Part shown: positions 26,234 through 34,645 of the stretch, piece after piece
Numbering within the stretch: position 1 is the stretch's first letter
How the letters are laid out: the number at the start of each line of letters is the position of its first letter
NCBI RefSeq assembly: GCF_002117485.1
Contig: NZ_CP021030.1
Coordinates: forward strand, 4,132,001 to 4,196,000
Reading direction: 5' to 3'
Source: Rhizobium sp. NXC14
GTDB lineage: Bacteria; Pseudomonadota; Alphaproteobacteria; Rhizobiales; Rhizobiaceae
DNA length: 64,000 nt
Position numbers and translations under genes: made by a program
The notes under the pieces: model-generated
Database searches by the model: none
What the model was told of the DNA's origin: nothing
What the model saw: the letters and a program-made list of their open reading frames with translations, nothing else

Positions 26234-27097
26234 TCATTTCACCGCGCCGGCCATCAGCCCGCGCATGTAGTAGCGTTGCAGGAGCAGGAAGACGATCAGG
26301 CAGGGGATCGTCATGACGACGACACCGGCCTGCACCGCTCCCCAGTTGATGGCGCCGAGCCGTCCGGCGCGAACCGCCGTCATCAGTACCGGCAGGGTGT
26401 ATTTCTCATTGCTGGAAAGCAGCACGAGCGCAGCGAGAAACTCGTTCCAGGCGTTGAGGAAGGCGAAGATCGCCACCGTCGCGACACCGGGCAGCACCAG
26501 CGGCAGCAGGACGCGCGCCAGCAGCCTCAGATCGCGCGCACCGTCGATGCGCGCTGCCTCTTCGATCTCCTTGGGCACGGCGTCGAAGGCATTGCGCATC
26601 ATGAAAACGGAGAAGGGCAGTTGCAGCGTCACATAGACGAGCGTCAGCCCGAGCAGCGAATTGTTGAGGCCGAGTTTTGCCAGGATGATGAAGAGCGGCG
26701 TCAGGATCGACTGGAACGGGATCATCAGCGTAGCAATGATCAGCACGAACAGTGCATTCTTCATCGGGAAGCGATAACGCGAGAAGCCATAGCCGGCGAG
26801 CAGGCTGACAAGAACGGTCAGCACCACGGTGGCGACCGAAACGAACAGCGAATTGATCATGTGCCGCCAGATGCCGGCGCCGAACGTATCGAGCAGCGCA
26901 TAGGCATCGAAGCTGATGCTGGATGTCGGCCACGGCGGCAAGGGCGGCAGGGTGGCCTCGGCACCCGGCCGGAAGGAAGCGAGCAGCGTGACCGCGAACG
27001 GCGCCAGAAAAAAGATCGAAATGGCGATGCCTGCCAGATGATAGGTCGACTTCGTGCGGATGGCCTTGCGGGCGCGGCGTTGCCTTGAGGTCGTCAT
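26234..27097 (-). CDS. Sugar ABC transporter permease (MalG type)
   Basis: A 287-aa inner-membrane permease with six predicted helices and the EAA loop EEAARIDGARDLRLLARVLLP at about residues 194-214, which contacts the ATPase. The C terminus (YMRGLMAGAVK) is typical of MalG/AraQ-like CUT1 permeases. It overlaps the upstream permease by 4 bp (ATGA). Confidence 0.93.
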   Translation of the reverse strand: MTTSRQRRARKAIRTKSTYHLAGIAISIFFLAPFAVTLLASFRPGAEATLPPLPPWPTSSISFDAYALLDTFGAGIWRHMINSLFVSVATVVLTVLVSLLAGYGFSRYRFPMKNALFVLIIATLMIPFQSILTPLFIILAKLGLNNSLLGLTLVYVTLQLPFSVFMMRNAFDAVPKEIEEAARIDGARDLRLLARVLLPLVLPGVATVAIFAFLNAWNEFLAALVLLSSNEKYTLPVLMTAVRAGRLGAINWGAVQAGVVVMTIPCLIVFLLLQRYYMRGLMAGAVK

Positions 27098-28014
27098 GGA
27101 CGCTCCTCCCCGACGCGCAGCAGCCAGAGCTGCACGATGCTGATGGCGACCAGAATGGCGAGGAGCGCAATCGAGAGGGCCGCGCCATAGCCGAGATTGA
27201 AGGAGACGAAGGACTGGCTGAAGATGTAATAGACCACCGAGATCATCTTGTTCTGCGGTCCACCGGCCGTCATGATATAGAACTGGTCGAAGGCGAGGAT
27301 CGAGCCGGTAACCGAGACGATCAGGGCTAGCGCGATCGTCTTGCGCATCAGCGGCAGCGTCAGGTGCCGGAAGCGCTGCCAGCGGCCGGCGCCGTCGATG
27401 CGGGCCGCCTCCGTCAGCTCGGATGGAATGGCCTGCAGCCCGGTCAGCAGAATGATCATGGTGAAGCCGGCGATCTTCCAGACGACCATCACCACGACCG
27501 TCAGAAAGGCGGTGTCGAAGGTCGCAAGCAGGTTGGGGCTCTTTTCCAGAAGACCGAGTGCTTTCAGGGCTGGGCCGATGAAACCGCTATCGACATTGGC
27601 AAGCCAGACCCAGAGCAGCGAGGCTGTGGCAAGGCCGACCACAACAGGCAGGAAGATGATCGTGCGGTAGGCGCTGACGAACTGCCTTTCCTTTTCGACG
27701 AAGATCGCCAGCGGAAAGGCGACGGCGAAGATCGCGACAGTGACGATCACGGTGTAATAGGCGGTGAAATTCAGTGCCGCCATGAAACGGGTGTCGTTGA
27801 ACATGCGGAAATAATTGTTGAAGCCGATCCAGCGCGACGCTCCCATCAGCGGCCAGTTGTGAAGGCTCATCCACCCCGTGAAGAGAACCGGCATGACGAA
27901 GAAGACGATGACCAGCGCCATCGCCGGCGCGATGTAGGCAAGGCCGTGCCAGTTGGATCTGCGCCGCCGCCGGCGCCGCGGCAATAGGGTCTCTGAACCG
28001 GAACCGGTCATCAA
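27094..28014 (-). CDS. Sugar ABC transporter permease (MalF type)
   Basis: A 306-aa inner-membrane permease with a basic Arg-rich N terminus (RRRRRRSN at about residues 13-20), six helices and the EAA loop TEAARIDGAGRWQRFRHLTLP at about 200-220. It pairs with the MalG-type permease encoded immediately downstream with a 4-bp overlap. CUT1 class, oligosaccharide uptake by context. Confidence 0.93.
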   Translation of the reverse strand: MMTGSGSETLLPRRRRRRRSNWHGLAYIAPAMALVIVFFVMPVLFTGWMSLHNWPLMGASRWIGFNNYFRMFNDTRFMAALNFTAYYTVIVTVAIFAVAFPLAIFVEKERQFVSAYRTIIFLPVVVGLATASLLWVWLANVDSGFIGPALKALGLLEKSPNLLATFDTAFLTVVVMVVWKIAGFTMIILLTGLQAIPSELTEAARIDGAGRWQRFRHLTLPLMRKTIALALIVSVTGSILAFDQFYIMTAGGPQNKMISVVYYIFSQSFVSFNLGYGAALSIALLAILVAISIVQLWLLRVGEERP

Positions 28015-28084
28015 ACGCTCCGCATCTGTCTATGGAAATTGGCCGGGAAGCTGCCACCGCTCCCCGGCCGCGGCCTTGGGAGAG

Positions 28085-29323
28085 TTATTGGCCGCTATCG
28101 ATGATCGACTGCATTTCCGACTGGGCGCTCGAGAACGCGCCGTCGACATCGTCGCCGAAGATCGCCGCGTTGGTGAAGCTTGCCCATGGGCCGTTGGCGC
28201 TGTTGATCAGGTCGTTGAACTGCAGCGTATAGGGCGTCTTGGCGACGCTGATCGCCTTGAGGCCGACCTGCATGCGCGGATCGAGACCTTCCAGCACCTT
28301 ACCGGCGATGTCGCCGCGGGTCGGCAGGCTGCCATATTTCGCCATCACCTTCTGGCCGTCCTCGGAATAGATATATTCGAGGAACTCCTTCACGGCGTCG
28401 ATCTTCTTGGTGCCCTTGGTGATGACGAAGTTGTCGCCGCCGGCGAAGGAGGAAGGCTTCCCGTCGACCCCGGGAATGAGGGTCACACCGAAATTGATCT
28501 CGGGATGCTGGGTCACCAGCGTGCCGATCGCAAAGGCGCCGAGGCTCTGCTGGCCGATCTTGCCGTTGGTGAAGGTCAGGAAGTTCGTACCGTTGTCGCT
28601 GGCCGCACCCGCCGGCACGAGGTCCTTTTTGACCATGTTGCGGTAGATGTCGACGGCCTTGCGCATCTGAGGCGTATCGAGCGTCGCCGTCTTGCCGTCG
28701 GCCGACAGGATGTCGGCGCCCGCACCCCAGACGAGCGGCGTGAAGGTGAAGATCATGCAGCCACCGCAGCCGCCGCCGGAGAAATAGAAGCCGTAGGTGT
28801 CGTCACCGAGTGCCCGGATCTTCTCTGCATTGGCGGTGATTTCATCCCAGTTCGCCGGCGCCTTCTCCGGGTCGAGACCGGCCTTCTTGTAGAGATCCTT
28901 GTTCCAGGCGAAGACCGATGTCTCGACGGAGAGCGGCAGGCCGTAGATCTTGTCCTGATAGGTGCCGAGGCGGACATGCGACGGCGAAAGCGAGTTGAAA
29001 TAGGGCAGCGACTTCGCCCAGTCCGTCAGATCCTCCAGCTGGCCCGCCGCGGCAAAGGCAGGATTGTAGATGAGGTCCATCGACAGCGCGTCGGGCGCCT
29101 GTCCGCCGGCGATTGCCGTCGCATATTTCTGCACCAGCTCGGAGAACGGCACTTCGGTCATTACGACCTTGTTCTCGTGGCTGGAATTATAGGCTTCGAC
29201 GACCTTCTTGAAGGCGTCGCCGATCCCCGAGCGGACCCACATTTCGACGTTTTCGGCCGCCGATGCAGCCGACACCATGCACAAAGTAGCGATGCCGGTC
29301 GCAGCCAATAGACGCTTGATCAT
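28085..29323 (-). CDS. Sugar ABC transporter substrate-binding protein
   Basis: A 412-aa periplasmic binding protein (family 1 extracellular solute-binding). Signal peptide residues 1-22 (MIKRLLAATGIATLCMVSAASAAE). Mature domain with the typical AWNKDLYKKAGLDPEKAPANWDE block. A GGGCGGC stretch near residue 190 is unusual for this family and places two cysteines close together. The ATG at 29323 is fixed by a strong GGGAGGA 6 nt upstream. It is the first structural gene after the LacI regulator. Confidence 0.93.
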   Translation of the reverse strand: MIKRLLAATGIATLCMVSAASAAENVEMWVRSGIGDAFKKVVEAYNSSHENKVVMTEVPFSELVQKYATAIAGGQAPDALSMDLIYNPAFAAAGQLEDLTDWAKSLPYFNSLSPSHVRLGTYQDKIYGLPLSVETSVFAWNKDLYKKAGLDPEKAPANWDEITANAEKIRALGDDTYGFYFSGGGCGGCMIFTFTPLVWGAGADILSADGKTATLDTPQMRKAVDIYRNMVKKDLVPAGAASDNGTNFLTFTNGKIGQQSLGAFAIGTLVTQHPEINFGVTLIPGVDGKPSSFAGGDNFVITKGTKKIDAVKEFLEYIYSEDGQKVMAKYGSLPTRGDIAGKVLEGLDPRMQVGLKAISVAKTPYTLQFNDLINSANGPWASFTNAAIFGDDVDGAFSSAQSEMQSIIDSGQ

Positions 29324-29377
29324 GACACTCCTCCCAATATGGCGCATCTCCTCGCGCCTTTGCTCATTTCCCTGATC

Positions 29378-30442
29378 TCATTCCTCGGGAGGCCTACCCC
29401 CGCATGACCGCCGGACAACGAGCCGGCAGGGCAATTTTCTCACTCCCGGCTCGACAGGCCGTCCTTCCGCAAGCGCCAGCACCGTCAATCCGGCCTGCCG
29501 CCCGAGTTCCTTCAGTTCCATATCTACGGTCGTCAGCGGCGGCCGCGTCTGGGCCGCGACAATCTCCCAATTGTCGAAGCCGATCACCGAAACGTCCTGC
29601 GGCACCTTGACGCCGCGCTCGCGCAGCGCATCCACCGCGCCACGGGCGATCTGGTCGTTGCCGCAGAAAAGCGCGTCCGGCTTTTCCCCCGGCCTCTTCC
29701 AAAGCTGTTCCACCGCTTCATGACCCCAGCTTTCCGACCAGACGCCGTAGAGCACCGGCTCGCGGTGGCCCGCCACCTGATGATAGGCCCCGGCCCGCTC
29801 CCGCACCGAAAAGAAGTCTTCCGGCCCGGTAATATGGGCAATCCGCCGCCGCCCGATCGTCACGAGCCATTCCACCGCCAATCTCGCACCCTGCTCGTCG
29901 TCCGAACGGAAAGTAACGCTGTTCGGCGTCCCCTCGGTGAAGGCATAGACGACAGGCACATGCAAATTCGACAAATCGACAGGCAGACGCTTGTCCAGCC
30001 GCTTGCCGGTTGCGATGATACCGTCGACCTGCTTGTCCAGCATCGCATCGACATGGATCTGGGCGAGTGCCGGATCATCTTCGATGGCGCACAGGAAAAC
30101 CGAAACGCCATGATCGACGAGAGCGTCCGAAATACCCGCCATCACAGGCAGCGTGAAACGGCCGTAGGTGTCGTTCGTCAGCAGCCCGACGGTGAAGCTG
30201 CGCTTGCTGAGAAGACCTCTTGCCAGCGCATTCGGCCGATATCCGATTTCGCCGGCAATCCGCTTAACCCGCTCGCGGGTTTCTGCCCCCATCCGGCCGG
30301 TGTCGTTGAGCGCCTTCGACGCCGTCGAGATGCTCACGCCGGCGGCCGACGCGACCTCATGGATGGTGATCCTGCCTCTTTTTCCTCCCGATATGTTCAG
30401 GCCTTCCTCCTTCTCAAGTGGCTTGAGAAAAGCTTTTACCAA
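29378..30442 (-). CDS. LacI-family transcriptional regulator of the arabinoside transport operon
   Basis: A LacI-type repressor: helix-turn-helix ITIHEVASAAGVSISTASKALN with hinge, then a periplasmic-binding-like sensor domain and the VSVIGFDNWEIV region. No ATG fits the N terminus. TTG at 30442 gives 354 aa but has a weak ribosome-binding site. CTG at 30400 gives 340 aa and is preceded by the strong AAGGAGGAAGGC. I list the TTG start and consider CTG possible. The gene lies 54 bp upstream of the binding-protein gene on the same strand, with palindromic operators over its own start region. Confidence 0.85.
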   Translation of the reverse strand: MVKAFLKPLEKEEGLNISGGKRGRITIHEVASAAGVSISTASKALNDTGRMGAETRERVKRIAGEIGYRPNALARGLLSKRSFTVGLLTNDTYGRFTLPVMAGISDALVDHGVSVFLCAIEDDPALAQIHVDAMLDKQVDGIIATGKRLDKRLPVDLSNLHVPVVYAFTEGTPNSVTFRSDDEQGARLAVEWLVTIGRRRIAHITGPEDFFSVRERAGAYHQVAGHREPVLYGVWSESWGHEAVEQLWKRPGEKPDALFCGNDQIARGAVDALRERGVKVPQDVSVIGFDNWEIVAAQTRPPLTTVDMELKELGRQAGLTVLALAEGRPVEPGVRKLPCRLVVRRSCGGRPPEE

Positions 30443-30473
30443 TCTTTCTGTCAAGTGAGAAAAGGTTTTCTCA
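30411..30473. promoter_or_regulatory. Cluster of LacI-type operators upstream of and overlapping the regulator start
   Basis: Three palindromes lie side by side: TTCTCAAG-TGG-CTTGAGAA at 30411-30429 (perfect arms), TTGAGAAAAGCTTTTACCAA at 30423-30442 (imperfect), and TGAGAAAA-GG-TTTTCTCA at 30456-30473 (perfect arms). LacI-family operators are short palindromes of this kind with central symmetry. Position implies autoregulation of the regulator and its operon. Confidence 0.6.
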
Positions 30474-30694
30474 TGTAGATCCAGAGACGGAACATCGAGG
30501 CAGGCAGCAGGAAGGAAGGCGGGGAAACGGCCAATGCGAATCCATGAGACGGGATTGCAATGCGTCATTCACGGGTAGTGCGCCAGCCCACCGCTGGACA
30601 ATCTTGCCCGGCTAATGAATGTGGAACAAACAACCGCCGTCAGAACCCGATGGAGGTTCTGATTCGCGGAGCTAGAACCCAAGCGATCGCTAGA

Positions 30695-31909
30695 TCAGGC
30701 GACGTGCCTTGCCAGCGCGCAACGCGACCAGAGCGAATGCAGGGCCTCGACGAGATGGGCGATATCGGCGTCGGAATGCAGCGGCGTCGGGGTGATGCGC
30801 AGCCGCTCGGTCTTCTTCGGCACGGTGGGATAGTTGATCGGCTGGACATAGACGCCGCAATTGTCGAGCAGCAGGTCGGAGATCCACTTGCACTTGGCGG
30901 CATCGCCGACCATCACCGGTACGATATGGCTGGGATTGTGCATATGCGGAATGCCGTTCTGGTCGAGCAGCGAGCGCAGCTTGCGCACCCGGTCCTGGTG
31001 GCGGGCGCGCTCGAATTGGCTGACCTTCAGATGCTGGATCGAGGCCACCGCACCGGCGGCGAGCGCCGGCGGCAGCGCCGTGGTGAAGATGAAGCCGGAG
31101 GCGAATGAGCGGATGAAATCGCAAAGGGCCATCGACGCGGCGATATAGCCGCCCATCACCCCGAAGGCCTTGCCGAGCGTGCCCTCGATCACCGTCAGCC
31201 GGTCCATCAGTCCCTCCCGCTCGGCAATGCCGCCGCCGCGCGGGCCGTACATGCCGACGCCATGGACTTCGTCGAGATAGGTCATTGCCCCGTATTTGTC
31301 GGCGAGATCGCAGATCTCCTTGATCGGGGCGATATCGCCGTCCATCGAATAGACGCTCTCGAAGGCGATCAGCTTCGGCGCCTTCGGATCGGCGGCTTTG
31401 AGCTTGGCTTCGAGATCGGCGACGTCGTTGTGCTTCCAGATCACCTTGTCGCACTTGGCGTAACGGATGCCCTCGATCATCGAGGCGTGGTTGAGCGCGT
31501 CGGAGAAGATGATCAGGCCGGGAATTTTGGCGCCGAGCGTACCGAGTGCGGCCCAGTTGGAGACATAGCCTGAGGTGAAGATCAGTGCTGATTCCTTGCC
31601 GTGCAGATCGGCAAGCTCACGCTCGAGCAGGACGTGGTAATGGTTGGTGCCAGAAATATTCCGGGTGCCTCCCGCACCCGCGCCACAGTGGTCGATGGCG
31701 GCCTTCATCGCCTCGATCACCTTCGGGTTCTGGCCCATGCCGAGATAGTCGTTGGAGCACCAGACCGTGACTTCCTTCTCGCCATCGGCCGTATGGCGCG
31801 TCGCACGCGGGAAGTTGCCGCGGTGACGCTCGAGATCGGCAAAAACGCGGTAGCGGCCCTCGGCATGAAGCCCGTCCAGCTCGTTTTTGAAAAATGCTTC
31901 GAAATCCAT
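30695..31909 (-). CDS. hemA: 5-aminolevulinate synthase
   Basis: A 404-aa PLP enzyme condensing glycine and succinyl-CoA to 5-aminolevulinate, the alphaproteobacterial route into heme and cobalamin. The Schiff-base lysine is K247 in [20 protein letters not shown] near 53-59 and the [10 protein letters not shown] motif near 213-222 are also present. The start [20 protein letters not shown] matches known rhizobial HemA; a frame extension to 31963 is rejected. It stands alone. HemA is needed for bacteroid heme in many rhizobia. Confidence 0.97.
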   Translation of the reverse strand: MDFEAFFKNELDGLHAEGRYRVFADLERHRGNFPRATRHTADGEKEVTVWCSNDYLGMGQNPKVIEAMKAAIDHCGAGAGGTRNISGTNHYHVLLERELADLHGKESALIFTSGYVSNWAALGTLGAKIPGLIIFSDALNHASMIEGIRYAKCDKVIWKHNDVADLEAKLKAADPKAPKLIAFESVYSMDGDIAPIKEICDLADKYGAMTYLDEVHGVGMYGPRGGGIAEREGLMDRLTVIEGTLGKAFGVMGGYIAASMALCDFIRSFASGFIFTTALPPALAAGAVASIQHLKVSQFERARHQDRVRKLRSLLDQNGIPHMHNPSHIVPVMVGDAAKCKWISDLLLDNCGVYVQPINYPTVPKKTERLRITPTPLHSDADIAHLVEALHSLWSRCALARHVA

Positions 31910-32232
31910 CATATGCTCCAGTATCGCGCGGCCGTTCTTGCCGACCGGACGTCCGCGCGTCAATGCTTACCCTTTGCTTTAACATCAACTGCGGCAAAAG
32001 GCCCAGATTTTTGAATGATTCCAGATAAAAAATACGCGCACAATCATCAATGAGTTTGATGGGCACAACGATGAAAATCGCGAAACCGCAGCCTCGGGCA
32101 CGACGCCGGTCCTGCAAAATTATCGGATCACCGGTGGACAACCCTTTCTTCCGACATAGTTTTCCAGCTAGCCTGCCAAAAAAACAAAAGGGACGGCCTT
32201 TGCCCACTGGACAACAACCTCGGAGAGAAGAG
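31910..32232. other. Divergent intergenic region hemA / lipoprotein
   Basis: 323 bp with both promoters. AT-rich stretch at about 32000-32045. An inverted repeat CATCAA-TGAGT-TTGATG lies at 32045-32061; its arms are in the opposite order to an FNR box (TTGAT-N4-ATCAA), so it is not assigned to FnrN/FixK. No coding frame is supported. Confidence 0.45.
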
Positions 32233-32490
32233 ATGAAAAAAGCTGTCATACTCGCATTGATCGGCCTGTCGATCGCAAGCTGCACGCCGACCCAGCAGGG
32301 CGCCGGTATCGGCGCTGCATCGGGCGCCGTCATCGGTGGCGCGGTCACCGGCAATGTCCGCGGCGCGGCCGTCGGGGCCGCCATCGGCGGCGTGTCAGGC
32401 GCTCTTATCGGCAGCGTCGCGGAACAGCCCGGCCAGTGCTACTATCGCGACCGCTATGGTCGCCGTTACATCGACGCTTGCCCGCGCTGA
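32233..32490 (+). CDS. Glycine-zipper lipoprotein
   Basis: An 85-aa protein with a lipobox (LSIASC, Cys17) and a glycine-zipper core of alternating Gly/Ala (GAGIGAASGAVIGGAVTGN... at about 22-60), followed by a CYYRDRYGRRYIDACPR tail with two Cys. Such proteins sit in the outer membrane or periplasm and are often envelope-stress related. The ATG at 32233 follows GGAGAGAAG by 2-3 nt spacing. A terminator lies at 32517-32544. Confidence 0.85.
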   Translation: MKKAVILALIGLSIASCTPTQQGAGIGAASGAVIGGAVTGNVRGAAVGAAIGGVSGALIGSVAEQPGQCYYRDRYGRRYIDACPR

Positions 32491-32516
32491 GAGCGCTGAC
32501 AAGCGGCAAAACAGGA

Positions 32517-32544
32517 AATCCCGGACACACATCCGGGATTTTTT
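32517..32544 (+). terminator. Rho-independent terminator after the glycine-zipper lipoprotein
   Basis: AATCCCGG (32517-32524) pairs with CCGGGATT (32533-32540) around an 8-nt loop, followed by a run of Ts. Confidence 0.9.
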
Positions 32545-32656
32545 GTGCTGAATTAGTGCGTGGGCAATTTAAAATGGTACACCCTGCGCGATTTTGCCGC
32601 TAAGCTGTTCACGGCTGGGCAACGAAGCTTCATGTAGGCGTAACCAAAAGCAGCGG

Positions 32657-34585
32657 ATGCGGATTAGAGGGACAAGTCCGAAAATAGGTTTTGCGTATCG
32701 GCGAACAGGCACCATGATGGTGGTCGCAGCGGCAGCTGCTTTCTCACCGGTCCTGATCGGCGATGCTTACGCCTTCAAGCTTTTCGGCATCACCATCTTC
32801 GGCAAGGAGGAGGACGAGAGCGAACAGGTGCCCGATCCGGTGCGCTATCAAGTCGACCTCAAGGCCGACACCGCCGATCCCGATCTTAAGGAAGCACTCG
32901 AAAACAGCTCCCGCCTCGTCAGGGACCAGAAACAGCCGGTCTCCGGCGATCTCGGCATCGTCGTCAAGGCGCGTGACGACCGCGAGCGGCTGATCGCCGC
33001 CTTGTACGAAAAGGCGCGCTATGGCGGCGTGGTGACGATCACCATCGATGGCAGAAACATCGACGACCTGCCCCCCAATCCGACCTTCGACCGCTCCGGG
33101 CCGATCCCCGTCACCGTCAATATAACACCCGGTCCCGTGTTCAGGGTCAGAGAGGTGCAGTTCGGCGGCGACGCCGCAGATCGCAATCCCGCCGATTACG
33201 ACCTTGCCCCCGGCGCCGAGGCCGGCTCGCTCGCCATCATCAAGGCCGGCGACAAGATCGTCGAACAGTTGAAAAGTGAAGGCCGGCCCTTCGCCAAATT
33301 GACCGAACGCAAGGTCGTCGCCGATCACAGGAGCGATACGGTCGACATCGTGCTTGCTGCCGAAGGTGGGCCTGTCGCCCCGATCGGCGATGTCGGGGTC
33401 ACCGGCGAAAAAACCGTGCGGCCCGGTTTCATCCAGCGTTATTCCCGGCTGAACAAAGGGGACGCCTATTCGCCGGAAAGGCTGAAGAAGGCCGGCGAGC
33501 GGCTTCGCGCCCTCGGCGTCTTTTCGAGCGTCACTATTCATCAGGGCGATGTGCTGGCGCCTGATGGTACGCTGCCGATGACGATCGAGGTTTCCGAAGG
33601 CAAGAGGCGTTATTTCGGCGTCGGCGCGCAATATTCCACCACCGACGGCCTCGGCATCCAGGGTTATTGGGGCCACCGCAACCTGTTCGGCGAGGCCGAG
33701 ACGCTGAGGATCGAAGGCTCGGTCTCGCGGCTCGGCGAAACAACCGATGTCGGCAGCCTCGACTACTCCGCCGGCATCCTCTTCACCAAGCCCGGCGCCT
33801 TCTTCCCGGCCGCCACGCTGAAGGCCGGCATCGTCGCCAAGACCCAGAACCCGGACGCTTATAATGCGACGCTCGTCACCGCCTCGCTTGGCCTTTCCTA
33901 TGAACTGACCGACAAGGACACGGTGTCGGCGAGCGGCGAAGTCAGCTGGGAGCGTGATGACGACGCCTTCGGCACCAATGACTATCTGACCATCGCCCTG
34001 CCGCTTCAATATGATCGTGACGCACGCGACGACAAGTTCAATCCGACCGAAGGCTATCGGGCGACAGCATTTGCAAAGCCCGGCTACGAGATCTTCAACG
34101 CCACACCCTACGCGGCATTCGAGGGCTCGATCTCCGGCTATCTGCCATTTGGCGCCGAGGACCGCCTCGTGCTTGCCGGCAAGATCGCGGCCGGCGTGCT
34201 GATCGGCGGCGGCGGGATCGAGGACATTCCTGCCACGCAGCGTTTTTTCGCCGGCGGCGGCGGTTCAGTGCGCGGATATAGCTATCAGGAGATTTCGCCC
34301 TACAATGACAATGGCGATGCCACCGGCGGCCGCTCCTATGTGACCGGGTCGTTGGAGGCCCGCTTCAAGATCACCGATACAATCGGCCTCGTGCCCTTCA
34401 TCGATGTCGGCACCGTATCGGATAGCACCTTCCCGGGTTTTTCCGATATCCGCGCCGGCGCCGGCGCGGGAATACGATATGCCACACCTTTCGGGCCGTT
34501 GCGGCTTGATTTTGCCGTGCCGCTGAACAAGTACGAAGATGGCACAGATTATGGAATTTATGCCGGCATCGGCCAATCCTTCTAG
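32657..34585 (+). CDS. tamA: Outer-membrane assembly protein TamA (BamA/Omp85 family)
   Basis: A 642-aa outer-membrane protein. After an unusually long, basic N-terminal leader and a hydrophobic stretch (about residues 20-40) come POTRA domains (about 60-290) and a 16-strand Omp85 barrel with the RFFAGGGGSVRGYSY motif near residue 535 and a terminal Phe (GIGQSF). TamA works with TamB to insert some outer-membrane proteins and move lipids. The ATG at 32657 is chosen; no strong ribosome-binding site was found. tamB follows 60 bp downstream. Confidence 0.93.
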   Translation: MRIRGTSPKIGFAYRRTGTMMVVAAAAAFSPVLIGDAYAFKLFGITIFGKEEDESEQVPDPVRYQVDLKADTADPDLKEALENSSRLVRDQKQPVSGDLGIVVKARDDRERLIAALYEKARYGGVVTITIDGRNIDDLPPNPTFDRSGPIPVTVNITPGPVFRVREVQFGGDAADRNPADYDLAPGAEAGSLAIIKAGDKIVEQLKSEGRPFAKLTERKVVADHRSDTVDIVLAAEGGPVAPIGDVGVTGEKTVRPGFIQRYSRLNKGDAYSPERLKKAGERLRALGVFSSVTIHQGDVLAPDGTLPMTIEVSEGKRRYFGVGAQYSTTDGLGIQGYWGHRNLFGEAETLRIEGSVSRLGETTDVGSLDYSAGILFTKPGAFFPAATLKAGIVAKTQNPDAYNATLVTASLGLSYELTDKDTVSASGEVSWERDDDAFGTNDYLTIALPLQYDRDARDDKFNPTEGYRATAFAKPGYEIFNATPYAAFEGSISGYLPFGAEDRLVLAGKIAAGVLIGGGGIEDIPATQRFFAGGGGSVRGYSYQEISPYNDNGDATGGRSYVTGSLEARFKITDTIGLVPFIDVGTVSDSTFPGFSDIRAGAGAGIRYATPFGPLRLDFAVPLNKYEDGTDYGIYAGIGQSF

Positions 34586-34645
34586 GGTTGCGATTCCGGC
34601 TTCTTCCGATCGATGGGCCGCATGAAAACGGGGTAGTCCGCGCCA

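Noticed and set aside
32045..32061. FNR/FixK box upstream of hemA
   Set aside because: The arms read CATCAA...TTGATG, the reverse order of the TTGAT-N4-ATCAA box, so it is only an inverted repeat.
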